A stretch of DNA of 64,000 nucleotides, taken from assembly GCF_019880205.1 (NCBI RefSeq), contig NZ_CP082292.1, forward strand, positions 992,001 through 1,056,000, given 5' to 3'. The position numbers were made by a program, and so were the translations under genes. Positions 19,533 to 29,080 of this stretch are shown piece after piece. The stretch comes from Pantoea alfalfae. GTDB lineage: Bacteria; Pseudomonadota; Gammaproteobacteria; Enterobacterales; Enterobacteriaceae. The notes under the pieces are model-generated. The model was not told the origin of the DNA. It was given only the letters and a program-made list of their open reading frames with translations, and searched no databases. The stretch's first letter is position 1. Every line of letters begins with the position of its first letter.

Positions 19533-19894
19533 TGGTGGAGCTGGCGGGAGTTGAACCCGCGTCCGAAATTACTACACCGTCGGCACTACATGCTTAGTCA
19601 GTTTTTACATTCGCCGGTTAGCTGCGAACAGACACGCCACTAACAGACTAGCCTGATTGGATTTAACGCTTCAACCCCAGGCAAGGTATCCACGCGATCT
19701 CTTTTGGGTTTGACTTCTCTTGATCCCCGTCTTAAGAGCGGAAGCTAGGGAGAGAAGGCTCTAAGCAGGTTATTAAGCTGCTAGTGCGTAGTTTTCGTCG
19801 TTTGCGACTATTTTTTTGCGGCTTTTTACGAGGCAAACCGCCCCTCGGCATGCTCCTAAGGCTTCACAATCCCGTCGAGTCCAGAATCAGCCCC
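19533..19894 (-). ncRNA. ssrA: Transfer-messenger RNA (tmRNA)
   Basis: tmRNA rescues stalled ribosomes, acting as tRNA-Ala and as mRNA for a degradation tag, together with SmpB. The 362-nt gene starts GGGGCTGATTCTGG (19894 downward) and ends in an acceptor/T-arm region terminating in TCCACCA (19533), with GTTCAACTCC in the T-loop. The resume codons at 19805-19776 encode ANDENYALAA, followed by TAA; this is the E. coli tag with one synonymous change in codon use. A TAGTAT -10 element lies at 19910-19905. smpB is directly upstream, the usual enteric order. Confidence 0.98.
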
Positions 19895-19937
19895 AGAACT
19901 TTAAATACTAGCAACTAAATAGCTTAAAATCCAGTGC

Positions 19938-20420
19938 TTAGCGCGCTGAATTCTTCATGATACGTGCTTTGTCTAATTTCCATTCGCGATCTTTAATGTC
20001 ATCGCGCTTGTCATGCTCTTTCTTACCGCGTGCAACACCAATCTTCAGTTTGCACCAGGCATTCTTCCAGTACAGCGACAGTGCCACGATGGTGTAACCT
20101 TCGCGATTGACGCGTCCATACAGGGAGTCGAGTTCACGTTGCTTCAGCAGCAGCTTACGGCTGCGCGTCGGGTCACAGACCACGTGACTGGAGGCAACGG
20201 CTAAGGGTTGAAAGGTTGAACCGAACAGAAAGGCTTCGCCATCGCGCAGCAGAATATAGCTGTCGCTGATGTTAGCTTTACCAGCACGAAGTGACTTAAC
20301 TTCCCATCCTTGTAACGACAATCCCGCCTCATACTCCTCTTCGATGAAGTACTCGTGGCGAGCGCGTTTGTTCATGGCAACAGTGGCAGAACCGGGTTTG
20401 TGTGCTTTTTTCTTTGTCAT
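19938..20420 (-). CDS. smpB: SsrA-binding protein SmpB
   Basis: SmpB binds the tRNA-like domain of tmRNA and mimics the codon-anticodon region during trans-translation. The 160-residue protein has the SmpB beta-barrel motifs [18 protein letters not shown] and [20 protein letters not shown], and the basic C-terminal tail with [24 protein letters not shown] that becomes helical in the decoding centre. It lies 43 nt upstream of ssrA on the same strand and diverges from ratA. Confidence 0.97.
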   Translation of the reverse strand: MTKKKAHKPGSATVAMNKRARHEYFIEEEYEAGLSLQGWEVKSLRAGKANISDSYILLRDGEAFLFGSTFQPLAVASSHVVCDPTRSRKLLLKQRELDSLYGRVNREGYTIVALSLYWKNAWCKLKIGVARGKKEHDKRDDIKDREWKLDKARIMKNSAR

Positions 20421-20578
20421 AGTGTGGCGTATTTTACATCACTTAGTCGGTTATCGCATCCCCAGTCCAGCGGGGCAGCAGGAAACGGGATATTCTAGCA
20501 CACCCTCACTCGGGGACATTTTTGTTTAATCGCTGAAAATGCTACTATTCAGCGGTTTTGTGATGAACAGGAACCATT

Positions 20579-21013
20579 ATGGCTCAGATTAGTCGTTCGG
20601 CGCTGGTCCCGTTTAGTGCCGGGCAGATGTACAAACTTGTAAATGATGTGGATGCCTATCCGCAATTCCTGCCGGGTTGCACCGGAAGCCGCGTACTGGA
20701 TGCGTCTGAAAATCAGATGACGGCGTCGGTAGATGTGTCGAAGGCGGGCATCAGCAAAACATTTACTACCCGCAACACCCTTACGGATAACCAGAGCATT
20801 CATATGGAACTGGTAGATGGACCGTTCCGCAAGCTGACCGGCGGCTGGACGTTCGTCTCGCTGGGCGATGACGCCTGTAAGGTGGAGTTAAGCCTGGAGT
20901 TTGAATTCACCAACATGCTGGTAGAGATGGCCTTTGGACGTATTTTCAAAGAGCTTGCCAACAGCATGGTGCAGGCTTTCACTCAGCGTGCCAAAGAGGT
21001 ATACAGTGCCTGA
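20579..21013 (+). CDS. ratA: Ribosome association toxin RatA (START-like)
   Basis: RatA is a START/polyketide-cyclase-fold protein; the E. coli homologue binds 50S subunits and inhibits 70S association, and relatives (Coq10) bind ubiquinone. The 144-residue protein has the family pattern [28 protein letters not shown] and the C-terminal helix [20 protein letters not shown]. The Shine-Dalgarno sequence ACAGGAA precedes the ATG. It overlaps ratB by 8 nt; despite the toxin name, ratB is not a proven antitoxin. Confidence 0.93.
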   Translation: MAQISRSALVPFSAGQMYKLVNDVDAYPQFLPGCTGSRVLDASENQMTASVDVSKAGISKTFTTRNTLTDNQSIHMELVDGPFRKLTGGWTFVSLGDDACKVELSLEFEFTNMLVEMAFGRIFKELANSMVQAFTQRAKEVYSA

Positions 21014-21299
21014 GATCTCCGTTGAGGTGGTCTACGCCCTACCTGAAAAACAGTATCAGCTTTACGTGAAAGTGGAGCAGGGCAGCACGGTTGAACAGGC
21101 TATCCTGAAATCAGGCCTGCCTGAACTGCGTCGTGAGATTGACCTCGCCAGCAACAAAGTAGGCATCTACAGTCGGCCAGTGAAGCTGGATGATGTGGTT
21201 CAGGAGGGCGATCGTATTGAGATCTATCGTCCGCTGATTGCTGATCCAAAAGAGCTGCGTCGTCAGCGTGCAGAGCGAGCGGCAGAAAGCAAAAAATAA
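21006..21299 (+). CDS. ratB: RnfH/RatB family ubiquitin-like protein
   Basis: This 97-residue beta-grasp protein of the RnfH family starts with GTG at 21006, inside the end of ratA. The motifs [21 protein letters not shown] and [41 protein letters not shown] match E. coli RatB. The frame is open further upstream, but the start is set by homology and by the ratA overlap. Its molecular function is not established. Confidence 0.92.
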   Translation: MPEISVEVVYALPEKQYQLYVKVEQGSTVEQAILKSGLPELRREIDLASNKVGIYSRPVKLDDVVQEGDRIEIYRPLIADPKELRRQRAERAAESKK

Positions 21300-21334
21300 G
21301 TCGTTATACCGCCAGAATCAGCGGATAGCCGGCA

Positions 21335-21362
21335 TAAAAAAAGGCGCTCAGTGCGCCTTTTG
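21335..21362. terminator. Bidirectional terminator between ratB and bamE
   Basis: AAGGCGC and GCGCCTT form a stem flanked by seven A on the left and a T-rich stretch on the right. It can end ratAB transcripts on the plus strand and bamE transcripts on the minus strand, where the T-tract is stronger. Confidence 0.9.
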
Positions 21363-21390
21363 TGCTGTCTTTAAACGGTCTGTCGTGAAA

Positions 21391-21738
21391 TCAGTCGTTG
21401 TTCTTTGACAGATTCTGCTTGTTATCGATATTGGTCAGAACACCGTTGCCATCAAAGGTCAGCGTCAGCGTCTGCTGCTTCACGCGCTCATGACCTGGCT
21501 CCTGACGGAAAACGTAATACCAGACGTTGCTGCCAAACGGATCTTTCATCATCGGCGTACCGAGCGTGTAAGCCACCTGCTGCTGTGTCATACCGGTATG
21601 GATCTTGGCCACATCGTTGGCAACCAGATAATTACCCTGGTTGATATCAGGACGATAGACCACGCGCTCTAAGGTGGAACATCCGGCGGTCATCATCAAC
21701 ATTACCACTGCCGCGGCAGTCAGCGTTTTACAGCGCAT
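21391..21738 (-). CDS. bamE: Outer-membrane assembly lipoprotein BamE
   Basis: BamE is a lipoprotein of the BAM complex that inserts beta-barrel proteins into the outer membrane. The 115-residue precursor has a signal peptide with lipobox TAGC (Cys20) followed by Ser, suiting outer-membrane sorting. The SmpA/OmlA fold is marked by [32 protein letters not shown] and [19 protein letters not shown]. It follows recN on the same strand after a 186-nt gap, as in E. coli. Confidence 0.96.
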   Translation of the reverse strand: MRCKTLTAAAVVMLMMTAGCSTLERVVYRPDINQGNYLVANDVAKIHTGMTQQQVAYTLGTPMMKDPFGSNVWYYVFRQEPGHERVKQQTLTLTFDGNGVLTNIDNKQNLSKNND

Positions 21739-21924
21739 CTATACATTCCTTTTCCGGGGCCAAACGCCTTTAACAGGCGGCTTTCTTGCCATCAAAATCT
21801 GAACTCTGCCTGCGGCAGGCTTTATTACTCTGGCGACATAAGTGCCGATGATAATAAACCTTTTCGCCGTTGGAAACCTCTACAGAGCAAGCATATGACC
21901 ACGGTGGGTTAAAAAAGTGCGCTG

Positions 21925-23586
21925 CTATGCGGCTAAAAGTTCTTTTGCGTTGGCCAGGGTATTGCGTGTCACCTCGCTGCCGCCCAGCAGTCGCGCCAGT
22001 TCCTGCAGACGCGCCCGCTTATCCAGCGGCTGCATATGGGTTTCGGTCATCGCGCCATCGGTCTCTTTGCTGACATAGAAGTGCTGATGACCACAACCGG
22101 CAACCTGCGGCAGGTGGGTGACACACATGACCTGGGTCGATTCACCCAGTTGACGGAGCAGTTTACCGACGACGGCGGCGGTCGGGCCGCTGATTCCGAC
22201 ATCCACTTCATCGAAAATCATCGCCGGCGTTTCCATTTTCTTCGCGGTGATCACCTGAATCGCCAGCGCGATACGTGACAGTTCACCGCCCGAAGCGACT
22301 TTGCCTAACGGCTGAAGTGGCTGACCTGGGTTCGTCGTCACCTGGAAGTCAACGCGGCTCGCGCCATCTGCCGTCAGTTGATCCGGATTAAAGTTCAGGG
22401 CGATTTTAAACTGGCCATGGGGCATTGAAAGCAGATGCATACTCTGGGTAATCAGCTGCTGCAGTTCATCGGCAAAGTGGCTGCGCTGCTGATGCAGCTG
22501 CTCTGCGCTTTGCAGTGCCGCCTGATAATGTTCACCCACCAGCGATTGCAGGCTTTCCTGGTCGCTTTCGTGCTGTGACAGCAACTCGGCTTCTGCCAGC
22601 AACTGCTGATGCAGTTCAGGCAGACCTTCTGGCGTGACATGATGCTTACGTGCCAGCGCAATCTGGCGGGAAATACGCTTTTCCAGTTCGTACAGGCGAT
22701 TGGGGTCAAGGTCAAGGCTGTCGCAGTAGTGACGCAGTTCGTCGCTGGCTTCGCTCAGCTGAATCGCCGCCTCCTCCAGCAGGTTATGAACGCCGTTCAG
22801 CTTCTCATCCAGCGAGGTCAGTTCTGAAATCATCTCACGCGCGGTGTAGAGCAGGCTGTTGAGATTATTGTCATCGCTGTCTGCTAATAGCTGCAGCGCC
22901 TGCTGGCTGGTCGACAGCAGCTGTCCGCTGTTGGCAAGGCGCTTGTACTCTTCGTCAATCTGCTCGTATTCGCCCTGCTGCGGGGCAAACTCGTTCAGCT
23001 CTTTGAGCTGATACTGCAATAGCTCGCGACGTGATTCGCGCTCCTGCGCCTGCTGCTGATGCAGCGCCAGGGTGCGACAGCTCTGGTGCCAGGTCTGATA
23101 ACTGGCGCGCATTTGCTGCAGGAGATCGTCGTGACCGGCATAGGCATCCAGCAGATGCTTCTGATGATCGGGTTTGAGCAAAAGCTGGTGGGCATGCTGA
23201 CCGTGGATCTGGATAAGCAGCTGGCCCAGATCGCGCAGCTGAGAGAGCGGCACCGCTGTGCCATTGATAAAGCCGCGGGAACGACCGTCAGCGCTGATGA
23301 CCCGACGCAGCAGACACTCGTTGCCGTCGTCGAGTTGATTATCCATCAGCCAGCGCTGAGCAGAAGGGGAGGACTTAAGCTGGAAGCGGGCGCAAAGGTC
23401 AGCCCGGCTGGCACCCTGACGCACCATGTCAGCATCGGTACGGCCGCCCAGACATAATCCCAGCGCATCAATCGCGATGGACTTACCGGCACCGGTTTCA
23501 CCAGTGATTGCAGTCATGCCGCGTTGGAAATCAATGTCGAGCTCACGAACGATAGCGAAATTACTGATGGTCAGTTGGGCCAGCAT
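21925..23586 (-). CDS. recN: DNA repair protein RecN (SMC-like)
   Basis: RecN is an SMC-like ATPase that helps RecA-dependent double-strand-break repair. The 553-residue protein has Walker A GETGAGKS near residues 29-36, a long coiled-coil middle (about 160-365) and a C-terminal head with signature LSRIALAIQ and Walker [14 protein letters not shown]. The C-terminus ends LAA, similar to the ClpXP degradation tag known for E. coli RecN. I chose the ATG at 23586 ([10 protein letters not shown]); the frame continues eight codons upstream. LexA boxes precede it. Confidence 0.97.
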   Translation of the reverse strand: MLAQLTISNFAIVRELDIDFQRGMTAITGETGAGKSIAIDALGLCLGGRTDADMVRQGASRADLCARFQLKSSPSAQRWLMDNQLDDGNECLLRRVISADGRSRGFINGTAVPLSQLRDLGQLLIQIHGQHAHQLLLKPDHQKHLLDAYAGHDDLLQQMRASYQTWHQSCRTLALHQQQAQERESRRELLQYQLKELNEFAPQQGEYEQIDEEYKRLANSGQLLSTSQQALQLLADSDDNNLNSLLYTAREMISELTSLDEKLNGVHNLLEEAAIQLSEASDELRHYCDSLDLDPNRLYELEKRISRQIALARKHHVTPEGLPELHQQLLAEAELLSQHESDQESLQSLVGEHYQAALQSAEQLHQQRSHFADELQQLITQSMHLLSMPHGQFKIALNFNPDQLTADGASRVDFQVTTNPGQPLQPLGKVASGGELSRIALAIQVITAKKMETPAMIFDEVDVGISGPTAAVVGKLLRQLGESTQVMCVTHLPQVAGCGHQHFYVSKETDGAMTETHMQPLDKRARLQELARLLGGSEVTRNTLANAKELLAA

Positions 23587-23610
23587 AGGTTCACCTGTAC
23601 GAATAAACAT

Positions 23611-23652
23611 ATATGGTTTTTCATACAGTATAAACTGGTTTTTTATCCAGTA
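23611..23652 (-). promoter_or_regulatory. recN promoter with two LexA boxes
   Basis: On the minus strand, box 1 (23652-23633) has CTGG-N8-CCAG, a symmetrical variant of the LexA consensus CTGT-N8-ACAG. Box 2 (23630-23611) has CTGT-N8-CCAT. Box 1 lies between TTTACT and TATACT (16-bp spacer), and box 2 covers the transcription start. The layout matches the E. coli recN control region. Confidence 0.8.
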
Positions 23653-23670
23653 AAGAGGAGAGGCCGGTTT

Positions 23671-24549
23671 TTAGAACAATTTTTTTGACCAGCCTAGCTT
23701 TGAACTCAGCGTGTTGAAATAGCTATAATTTTTAGGATGAATTAAATCAAGATGACCGGCACTGCGTCGAATCAGTACATCTTCACCTTCCTGAATAGGC
23801 AGCGCAATCTGGCTGTCACAGCTGATTTCCAGGTCGCTGCGACGTGAAGAAAAGCGCAGACGGATGGTACTGCTGCTGTTGATGACCAGTGGACGCGCAG
23901 ACAGCGTATGCGGGAACATCGGTACCAGCACAATGGCTTCGAGTGACGGCGTCAGAATCGGACCACCCGCAGAGAGGGAATAGGCAGTAGAGCCGGTGGG
24001 TGTTGAGATAATCAGCCCATCAGAGCGCTGGGAAAAGGCGAACACTTCATCAATGTAGACTTCAAATTCGATCATGTGCGCGACTTTACCGGGATGCAGC
24101 ACCACTTCGTTGATGGCAGAGCCAATACGCGGTGAGCAGTCAGATTTGCACACCTGCGCTTCCAGCAGAAAGCGGCTCTCAACGAAATAGTTGCCCTGAA
24201 GCACCTCATCCAGCTGTTGCTGCGCATTGTCCGGGTCAAGGTCGGTGAGAAAACCGAGATTACCGCGGTTAATGCCAATCACTTTAATATCATAGCGCGC
24301 CAGCACCCGCGCAGCGCCCAGCATATTACCATCACCGCCCACGACGACTGCTAAATCAGCCTGCTGACCAATCTCCGCCAGCGTGCCGGTCTGCACGTCG
24401 TGAAGCGACAGCTCCTGGGCAATCTGCTTCTCAACGATCACCTGATAACCTTTGGCCGTCAGCCAGCGCCAGAGCATCTCATGCGTGGTTAGCGCGGTGG
24501 GATGGCGCGGATGACCCACGATACCAATGCAGTTAAAGTGTTTGTTCAT
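23671..24549 (-). CDS. nadK: NAD kinase NadK
   Basis: NadK phosphorylates NAD to NADP, setting the cellular NADP(H) pool. The 292-residue protein has the catalytic GGDGN motif ([16 protein letters not shown]), the NE-type short motif in [14 protein letters not shown] and the glycine-rich [24 protein letters not shown] chose the ATG at 24549 ([17 protein letters not shown]), matching E. coli; the open frame extends 29 codons upstream toward the divergent grpE promoter, which argues against the longer form. Confidence 0.97.
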   Translation of the reverse strand: MNKHFNCIGIVGHPRHPTALTTHEMLWRWLTAKGYQVIVEKQIAQELSLHDVQTGTLAEIGQQADLAVVVGGDGNMLGAARVLARYDIKVIGINRGNLGFLTDLDPDNAQQQLDEVLQGNYFVESRFLLEAQVCKSDCSPRIGSAINEVVLHPGKVAHMIEFEVYIDEVFAFSQRSDGLIISTPTGSTAYSLSAGGPILTPSLEAIVLVPMFPHTLSARPLVINSSSTIRLRFSSRRSDLEISCDSQIALPIQEGEDVLIRRSAGHLDLIHPKNYSYFNTLSSKLGWSKKLF

Positions 24550-24598
24550 CTGGTCGGTGTTCCTTATAAGCCAAAACGGCAAGGCAATGTGATAGGTT

Positions 24599-24629
24599 CC
24601 CTTGAATCCGTCATACCAATCCCCATAAT
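24599..24629 (+). promoter_or_regulatory. Sigma-32 heat-shock promoter of grpE
   Basis: CCCTTGAA (24599-24606), a 14-bp spacer and CCCCATAAT (24621-24629) fit the sigma-32 consensus CTTGAA-N13..15-CCCCATNT almost exactly. Transcription would start near 24636, about 36 nt before the grpE ATG. Confidence 0.92.
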
Positions 24630-24671
24630 AAGCCAACCAGCGAAATGAATGTGCAAAACGCGGAGAAATTC

Positions 24672-25253
24672 ATGAGTAGTAAAGAACAGAACACCCCAAA
24701 CGAGCAAGTCTCAGACGAAATTCAGCAGGATCAGCAGCAACCTCAGGAAGCGGAGACAGCAGCAGAGGTGGATCCGCGTGATGAGCGTATTGCTCAGCTC
24801 GAAGCTGAATTAGCGCAGTTGCAGACCGGTGTACGCGATGCCCAACTGCGTGCGCAGGCTGAGGTTGAGAACATTCGTCGTCGTGCCGAGATGGACGTTG
24901 AGAAGGCGCACAAGTTTGCGCTGGAGAAGTTTGCCAATGAACTGCTCCCGGTCATCGACAGCCTGGAACGTGCGCTGGAAGTGGCCAATAAAGAGGACCC
25001 ACAGCTGGCATCCATGATCGAAGGGATTGAACTGACGCTCAAAGGCTTGCTCGGTGCCGTGCGTAAGTTCGGTGTTGAAGTGGTCGGCGAAACCGGCGTG
25101 CCATTCAACCCTGAAGTCCATCAGGCGATGTCGATGATGGAGTCTGAAGAATTTGAACCTAACCATGTCATGCTGGTGATGCAGCGTGGCTATACGCTGA
25201 ATGGTCGCCTGCTGCGCCCGGCGATGGTTGCGGTTTCTAAAGCTAAAAGCTGA
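24672..25253 (+). CDS. grpE: DnaK nucleotide-exchange factor GrpE
   Basis: GrpE releases ADP from DnaK (Hsp70) and acts as a thermosensor. The 193-residue protein has an acidic low-complexity N-terminus (about 1-45), a long dimerising coiled-coil (about 45-110), a four-helix bundle and the C-terminal beta-wing with [18 protein letters not shown]. The ATG at 24672 gives MSSKEQ like E. coli; an upstream in-frame ATG at 24645 is less likely. It diverges from nadK. Confidence 0.96.
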   Translation: MSSKEQNTPNEQVSDEIQQDQQQPQEAETAAEVDPRDERIAQLEAELAQLQTGVRDAQLRAQAEVENIRRRAEMDVEKAHKFALEKFANELLPVIDSLERALEVANKEDPQLASMIEGIELTLKGLLGAVRKFGVEVVGETGVPFNPEVHQAMSMMESEEFEPNHVMLVMQRGYTLNGRLLRPAMVAVSKAKS

Positions 25254-25273
25254 TTCAACGCCTGAATCCTGTT

Positions 25274-25301
25274 ACACGGCCGCGCACTGACGCGGCCGTG
25301 T
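25274..25301. terminator. GC-rich hairpin between grpE and ung
   Basis: ACACGGCCGCG and CGCGGCCGTGT form a perfect 11-bp stem with a 6-nt loop midway between convergent grpE and ung. There is no long T-tract, but the stem is very stable and symmetric, so it probably serves both genes. Confidence 0.7.
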
Positions 25302-25312
25302 GCGATCTGGCG

Positions 25313-25993
25313 CTATGCAGGTAAGACCGGCGTCCAGTCCACCGGATTTTTACCGGCAGCGCTCAGCAATTCATTGGTCGCTGAGAAGTGTTTGCTGCCG
25401 AAAAATCCACGATGTGCAGAAAGCGGCGAGGGATGGGGCGCCTGTAGCACATGATGGCGCTTGCGATCAATAATGCTGCCTTTCTTCTGCGCATGTGAGC
25501 CCCACAGCAGGAAAATCACCCCTTCACAGTGCTGGTTAATCGCCGCAATGACGTTGTCCGTAAAGGTCTCCCAGCCAAAACGAGCATGGGAATGAGCTTT
25601 ACCCGCCTCGACCGTTAACACCGTGTTCAGCAACATCACCCCCTGTTTTGCCCAGCTCTCAAGAAAGCCGTGATCGGGTTTCCGGAAGCCGGGAATATCC
25701 TGCATCAGTTCTTTGTAGATATTCTGCAGTGACGGAGGCACCTGAACGCCCGGCAACACTGAGAAGGCGAGTCCATGCGCCTGATTCGGCCCGTGATAGG
25801 GATCCTGCCCCAGAATCACGACGCTGACGTCACCGAGTTCCGTCAGGCGAAACGCATTGAACACATCTTTCTGCGGCGGATAGACGGTTACACCCGCGGC
25901 GCGTTCATCGGCGACCTGCTTCAGCGTCTCAATAAAATAGGGTTTCTCTTTCTCTTCAGCCAGCACGTCGTGCCAGGTCAGCTTTTCAGCCAT
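25313..25993 (-). CDS. ung: Uracil-DNA glycosylase Ung
   Basis: Ung removes uracil from DNA as the first step of base-excision repair. The 226-residue family-1 enzyme has the water-activating motif GQDPYHG (Asp64), the Leu-loop [13 protein letters not shown] with its catalytic His, and [22 protein letters not shown]. Length and start ([11 protein letters not shown]) agree with E. coli Ung. Confidence 0.97.
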   Translation of the reverse strand: MAEKLTWHDVLAEEKEKPYFIETLKQVADERAAGVTVYPPQKDVFNAFRLTELGDVSVVILGQDPYHGPNQAHGLAFSVLPGVQVPPSLQNIYKELMQDIPGFRKPDHGFLESWAKQGVMLLNTVLTVEAGKAHSHARFGWETFTDNVIAAINQHCEGVIFLLWGSHAQKKGSIIDRKRHHVLQAPHPSPLSAHRGFFGSKHFSATNELLSAAGKNPVDWTPVLPA

Positions 25994-26146
25994 GTTTAAC
26001 TCCCTTAACGTTAGTGGAGTAAGCTTAGCCGTTCCTGCCGCTGACCTGAAGGCAAAAATAATTTGAAAAATACAAATTATTTTTAACTGGCAGGTATTTT
26101 GAGATCAATGGTTTAGCGAAAAAGTGCGCCGAATGGCTGATTAATA

Positions 26147-26188
26147 TTGATACAAGTCAAGGCTGTTGCGAATGAACGATGGTATACC
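26147..26188 (+). promoter_or_regulatory. FNR-dependent class II promoter of grcA
   Basis: TTGATACAAGTCAA (26147-26160) matches the FNR palindrome TTGAT-N4-ATCAA at all but one position. A -10-like TATACC follows at 26183-26188. With transcription starting near 26195 the FNR site would be centred at -41.5, the classic activating position. Anaerobic induction is inferred. Confidence 0.85.
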
Positions 26189-26235
26189 GGGGCCTCAAAT
26201 TTGATTTATTCACGTATTATCCGGGAGACGCAATC

Positions 26236-26619
26236 ATGATCACTGGTATCCAGATCACTCAAACTAACAATTCTCAACTTCTGAACTCCTTCTGGCTGCT
26301 GGATGAAGAGAAAGCTGAAGCGCGTTGCCTGTGTGCAAAAGCAGGCTATGAAGAAGATCAGGTTGTCGCCATCAGCGAACTGGGCGAGTTCGCTTACCGT
26401 GAAGTGCCGGTTGAAATTAAACCGCAGGTGCGCGTTGAAGGCGGACAGCATCTGAACGTCAACGTTCTGCGTCGTGAAACGCTGGAAGATGCGGTTAAAC
26501 ATCCTGAAAACTACCCACAGCTGACTATTCGTGTTTCAGGCTATGCCGTACGTTTTAACTCGTTGACGCCTGAGCAGCAGCGCGATGTAATCACCCGTAC
26601 ATTTACAGAAAGTCTGTAA
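26236..26619 (+). CDS. grcA: Autonomous glycyl radical cofactor GrcA
   Basis: GrcA is a spare glycyl-radical domain that replaces the C-terminus of oxygen-damaged pyruvate formate-lyase. The 127-residue protein carries the radical site RVSGYAVRF with Gly102 and the conserved C-terminus [14 protein letters not shown]. The N-terminal part is more divergent from E. coli YfiD, as expected. The ATG at 26236 is supported by GGGAG 10-14 nt upstream. It is a single gene ending in a bidirectional terminator. Confidence 0.97.
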   Translation: MITGIQITQTNNSQLLNSFWLLDEEKAEARCLCAKAGYEEDQVVAISELGEFAYREVPVEIKPQVRVEGGQHLNVNVLRRETLEDAVKHPENYPQLTIRVSGYAVRFNSLTPEQQRDVITRTFTESL

Positions 26620-26790
26620 ACCGCCTGAATTATCGGGTGCTGCCAATTAGCGCAAAGCGCACACAGCAATTTTTATTAGTATTGTTAAAGAGATAAGCAG
26701 TTAACTACAGGGCATGCGAATGCCAGTGTTGTCAGGAAAACGTACTGGCAGAAAAAACACTCTTAAAAGGCCGTAACTGACTATCAGATA

Positions 26791-26822
26791 AAAAAAATCG
26801 CCTCCTGAGAGGCGATTTTTTT
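26791..26822. terminator. Bidirectional terminator between grcA and srmB
   Basis: AAATCGCCTC and GAGGCGATTT form a stem with a CTGA loop, flanked by A and T runs on both sides. It lies 15 nt from the srmB stop and about 170 nt from the grcA stop; the stretch from 26620 holds no gene I can support. Confidence 0.95.
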
Positions 26823-26836
26823 ATGCGTATGATGTT

Positions 26837-28165
26837 TTATTCCGCATTCTCGTTAGCTGGCGTAGTGCCGCTTGCCTTGCGGCGTTTGCCGACATTTTTG
26901 GCATCACGATGGCGTTTTTTCACTCGCGGTTTTTCCGTTTCGCTGGCTTTCTTCTCTGCACGCTTCGCCAGCACCTTTTTCGACGGTTTACCCGTAGTTT
27001 TAGCATTTGGCGCACGCGTTTCAGGGCGCAGCTCATCAATCACGCGCGCTTTGATCGGTTCGTTCACATAGCGGGTGATTTTGCCCAGCAGAACGAAGTC
27101 GTGCGCTTCGACCAGTGAAATGGCGATGCCTTTACGGCCCGCACGACCGGTACGACCGATGCGGTGCAGATAGGTATCGGCGGTACGCGGCATGTCATAG
27201 TTGAAGACATGGCTGACATCTTCAACATCGATACCACGCGCGGCGATATCCGTCGCAACCAGCACGTTAACGCGTCCTTCACTCAGACGCTTAATCGCTT
27301 CGTTACGCTTGGCCTGAACCATTTCGCCTTCAAGATAGCTGCTACGAATCCCCGCTTCGTGCAGCCAGCTCACCAGTTCATGCAGACGTTCACGCTTACG
27401 CACAAACACGATGCTGCGCGTCACATCCGGCTGCTTCAGCAGATGAATCAGTAATTTGGTTTTATGCTGCAGATCATCAGCGCGGTAGTACCACTGCTGG
27501 ATCTTTTTGCGCTCGCGACGGCTCGGATCCGCTTCCAGCTCAACCGGTTCGTTAAGCAGACGCTCGGCGAAGTCACGGATATTGTCGCCTTCCAGCGTGG
27601 CGGAAAACAGCATGGTTTGCTTGCGCCAGCGCGTTTCAGCCGCGATGGTTTCGATATCCTGAGCAAAGCCCATATCAAGCATGCGGTCCGCTTCATCCAG
27701 TACCAGGGTTTCTACGGCGCGGCAGTCAAAGTTCTCTTCTTTGATGTACTGCAACAGACGGCCGGTGGTCGCGACCACAATGTCCTGATTTTCGCTGAAG
27801 ACTTCGGCATGGTTCATATAAGCCACGCCGCCGGTGATCGTGGCGATGTCCAGATGCGTATGTTTCGCCAGCTCACGCGCATGATCGGCAACCTGCATCG
27901 CCAGTTCACGGGTCGGGGTCACAATCAGGATGCGTGGCGGCCCGGATTTCTTGCGCGGAAAATCAAGCAGGTGCTGCAGCGCCGGTAACAGATACGCGGC
28001 GGTTTTCCCGGTTCCTGTAGGTGCCGAACCCAGAACGTCACGGCCCTCCAGCGCGGGCGGAATTGCAGCGGCCTGGATCACTGTTGGGCGCGTAAAGCCT
28101 TTTTCCTGCAACGCTTGTAGCAGGCTTTCGTCGAGTTCGAGTTCGGAAAATGTGGTTACTGTCAT
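26837..28165 (-). CDS. srmB: ATP-dependent RNA helicase SrmB
   Basis: SrmB is a DEAD-box helicase involved in early assembly of the 50S subunit. The 442-residue protein has Q motif (FTRPTVIQ), motif I APTGTGKT, Ia PTRELA, II DEAD, III SAT, then helicase C motifs including IVFVRKRERLHEL, RGIDVEDV and HRIGRTGRAGR. The C-terminal 70 residues are strongly basic (KKRHRDAKNVGKRRK), typical of SrmB and used for rRNA contact. It is transcribed divergently from trmN6. Confidence 0.96.
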   Translation of the reverse strand: MTVTTFSELELDESLLQALQEKGFTRPTVIQAAAIPPALEGRDVLGSAPTGTGKTAAYLLPALQHLLDFPRKKSGPPRILIVTPTRELAMQVADHARELAKHTHLDIATITGGVAYMNHAEVFSENQDIVVATTGRLLQYIKEENFDCRAVETLVLDEADRMLDMGFAQDIETIAAETRWRKQTMLFSATLEGDNIRDFAERLLNEPVELEADPSRRERKKIQQWYYRADDLQHKTKLLIHLLKQPDVTRSIVFVRKRERLHELVSWLHEAGIRSSYLEGEMVQAKRNEAIKRLSEGRVNVLVATDIAARGIDVEDVSHVFNYDMPRTADTYLHRIGRTGRAGRKGIAISLVEAHDFVLLGKITRYVNEPIKARVIDELRPETRAPNAKTTGKPSKKVLAKRAEKKASETEKPRVKKRHRDAKNVGKRRKASGTTPANENAE

Positions 28166-28330
28166 GGTCTACCTCAGTTTGGGGCGCTGATTATAGACAG
28201 ATCAGACTGAATCTTCATCTGTTAATCCGTTTCCGCTGCGCCTGGGGTTGTCTGCTGCGTGAATTCCCACTGTTGTCACGTTACACTCATGCGCTGCCGT
28301 GCGGCAGGAAAAAAACGATGGTAGTGACGA

Positions 28331-29080
28331 ATGATGCAGGATCAGCCGCGTGAACGGCCTCAGTTAAACAAGAACGGATTTACCTTTAAACAATTTTTTG
28401 TTGCCCACGATCGCTGTGCGATGAAAGTGGGCACCGATGCCATTCTGCTTGGTGCCTGGGCACCGGTCGCCGGAGTGAGACGCATTCTGGATATTGGCAG
28501 TGGCAGCGGATTAATCGCGCTGATGCTTGCGCAGCGCACGCCGTCACAGATTCAAATCGATGCGGTGGAGTTAGAACCTGAAGCCGCACAGCAGGCGCAG
28601 GAGAATGTGCAGCAGTCACCGTGGCCTGAACGTATTCAGGTTCATCAGCAGGATATCGCCAGCTGGGCTGAACAGTGTGATAAACGTTATTCACTGATTG
28701 TCAGCAATCCCCCTTATTTCGCGCCGGGCGTAGCCTGCTCTACCGTGGCTCGGGACAACGCACGTGCAACGGCCTCGCTCGATCATCAGACGCTGTTACG
28801 CAGTTCAGCCTTATTAATTGAAGAAGAGGGGATGTTCTGTGTGGTGCTGCCCATCGATATTGGGCAGACGTTTATCACCCTGGCGCAGGCCGATGGCTGG
28901 TATCTGCGTTTCCGGCTGGACGTGGCGGAATATGCCCATCGTCCGCCGCACCGCGTCGTGCTGGGGCTGTCGCCGCAGGCCGGTGAAACGCTGCTGGAGC
29001 GTCTCGCAATCCGCGCACCAGACACCCGCTATTCTGATGAGTGGTGTAGCCTGACGCAGGACTTTTACCTCTTCATGTAA
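28331..29080 (+). CDS. trmN6: tRNA1(Val) A37 N6-methyltransferase TrmN6
   Basis: TrmN6 (YfiC) methylates N6 of A37 in tRNA-Val(1) using SAM. The 249-residue class I methyltransferase has the SAM-binding motif [17 protein letters not shown] and the N6-adenine motif NPPYF. The N-terminal [29 protein letters not shown] is nearly identical to E. coli. Two consecutive ATGs (28331 and 28334) are possible starts. Its last 16 bases overlap the convergent nadB end. Confidence 0.94.
   Translation: MMQDQPRERPQLNKNGFTFKQFFVAHDRCAMKVGTDAILLGAWAPVAGVRRILDIGSGSGLIALMLAQRTPSQIQIDAVELEPEAAQQAQENVQQSPWPERIQVHQQDIASWAEQCDKRYSLIVSNPPYFAPGVACSTVARDNARATASLDHQTLLRSSALLIEEEGMFCVVLPIDIGQTFITLAQADGWYLRFRLDVAEYAHRPPHRVVLGLSPQAGETLLERLAIRAPDTRYSDEWCSLTQDFYLFM

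Noticed and set aside
20934..21005. Longer N-terminus for ratB inside ratA
   Set aside because: The extra 24 codons lie wholly inside ratA in another frame and have no family conservation; the GTG at 21006 fits homologues.
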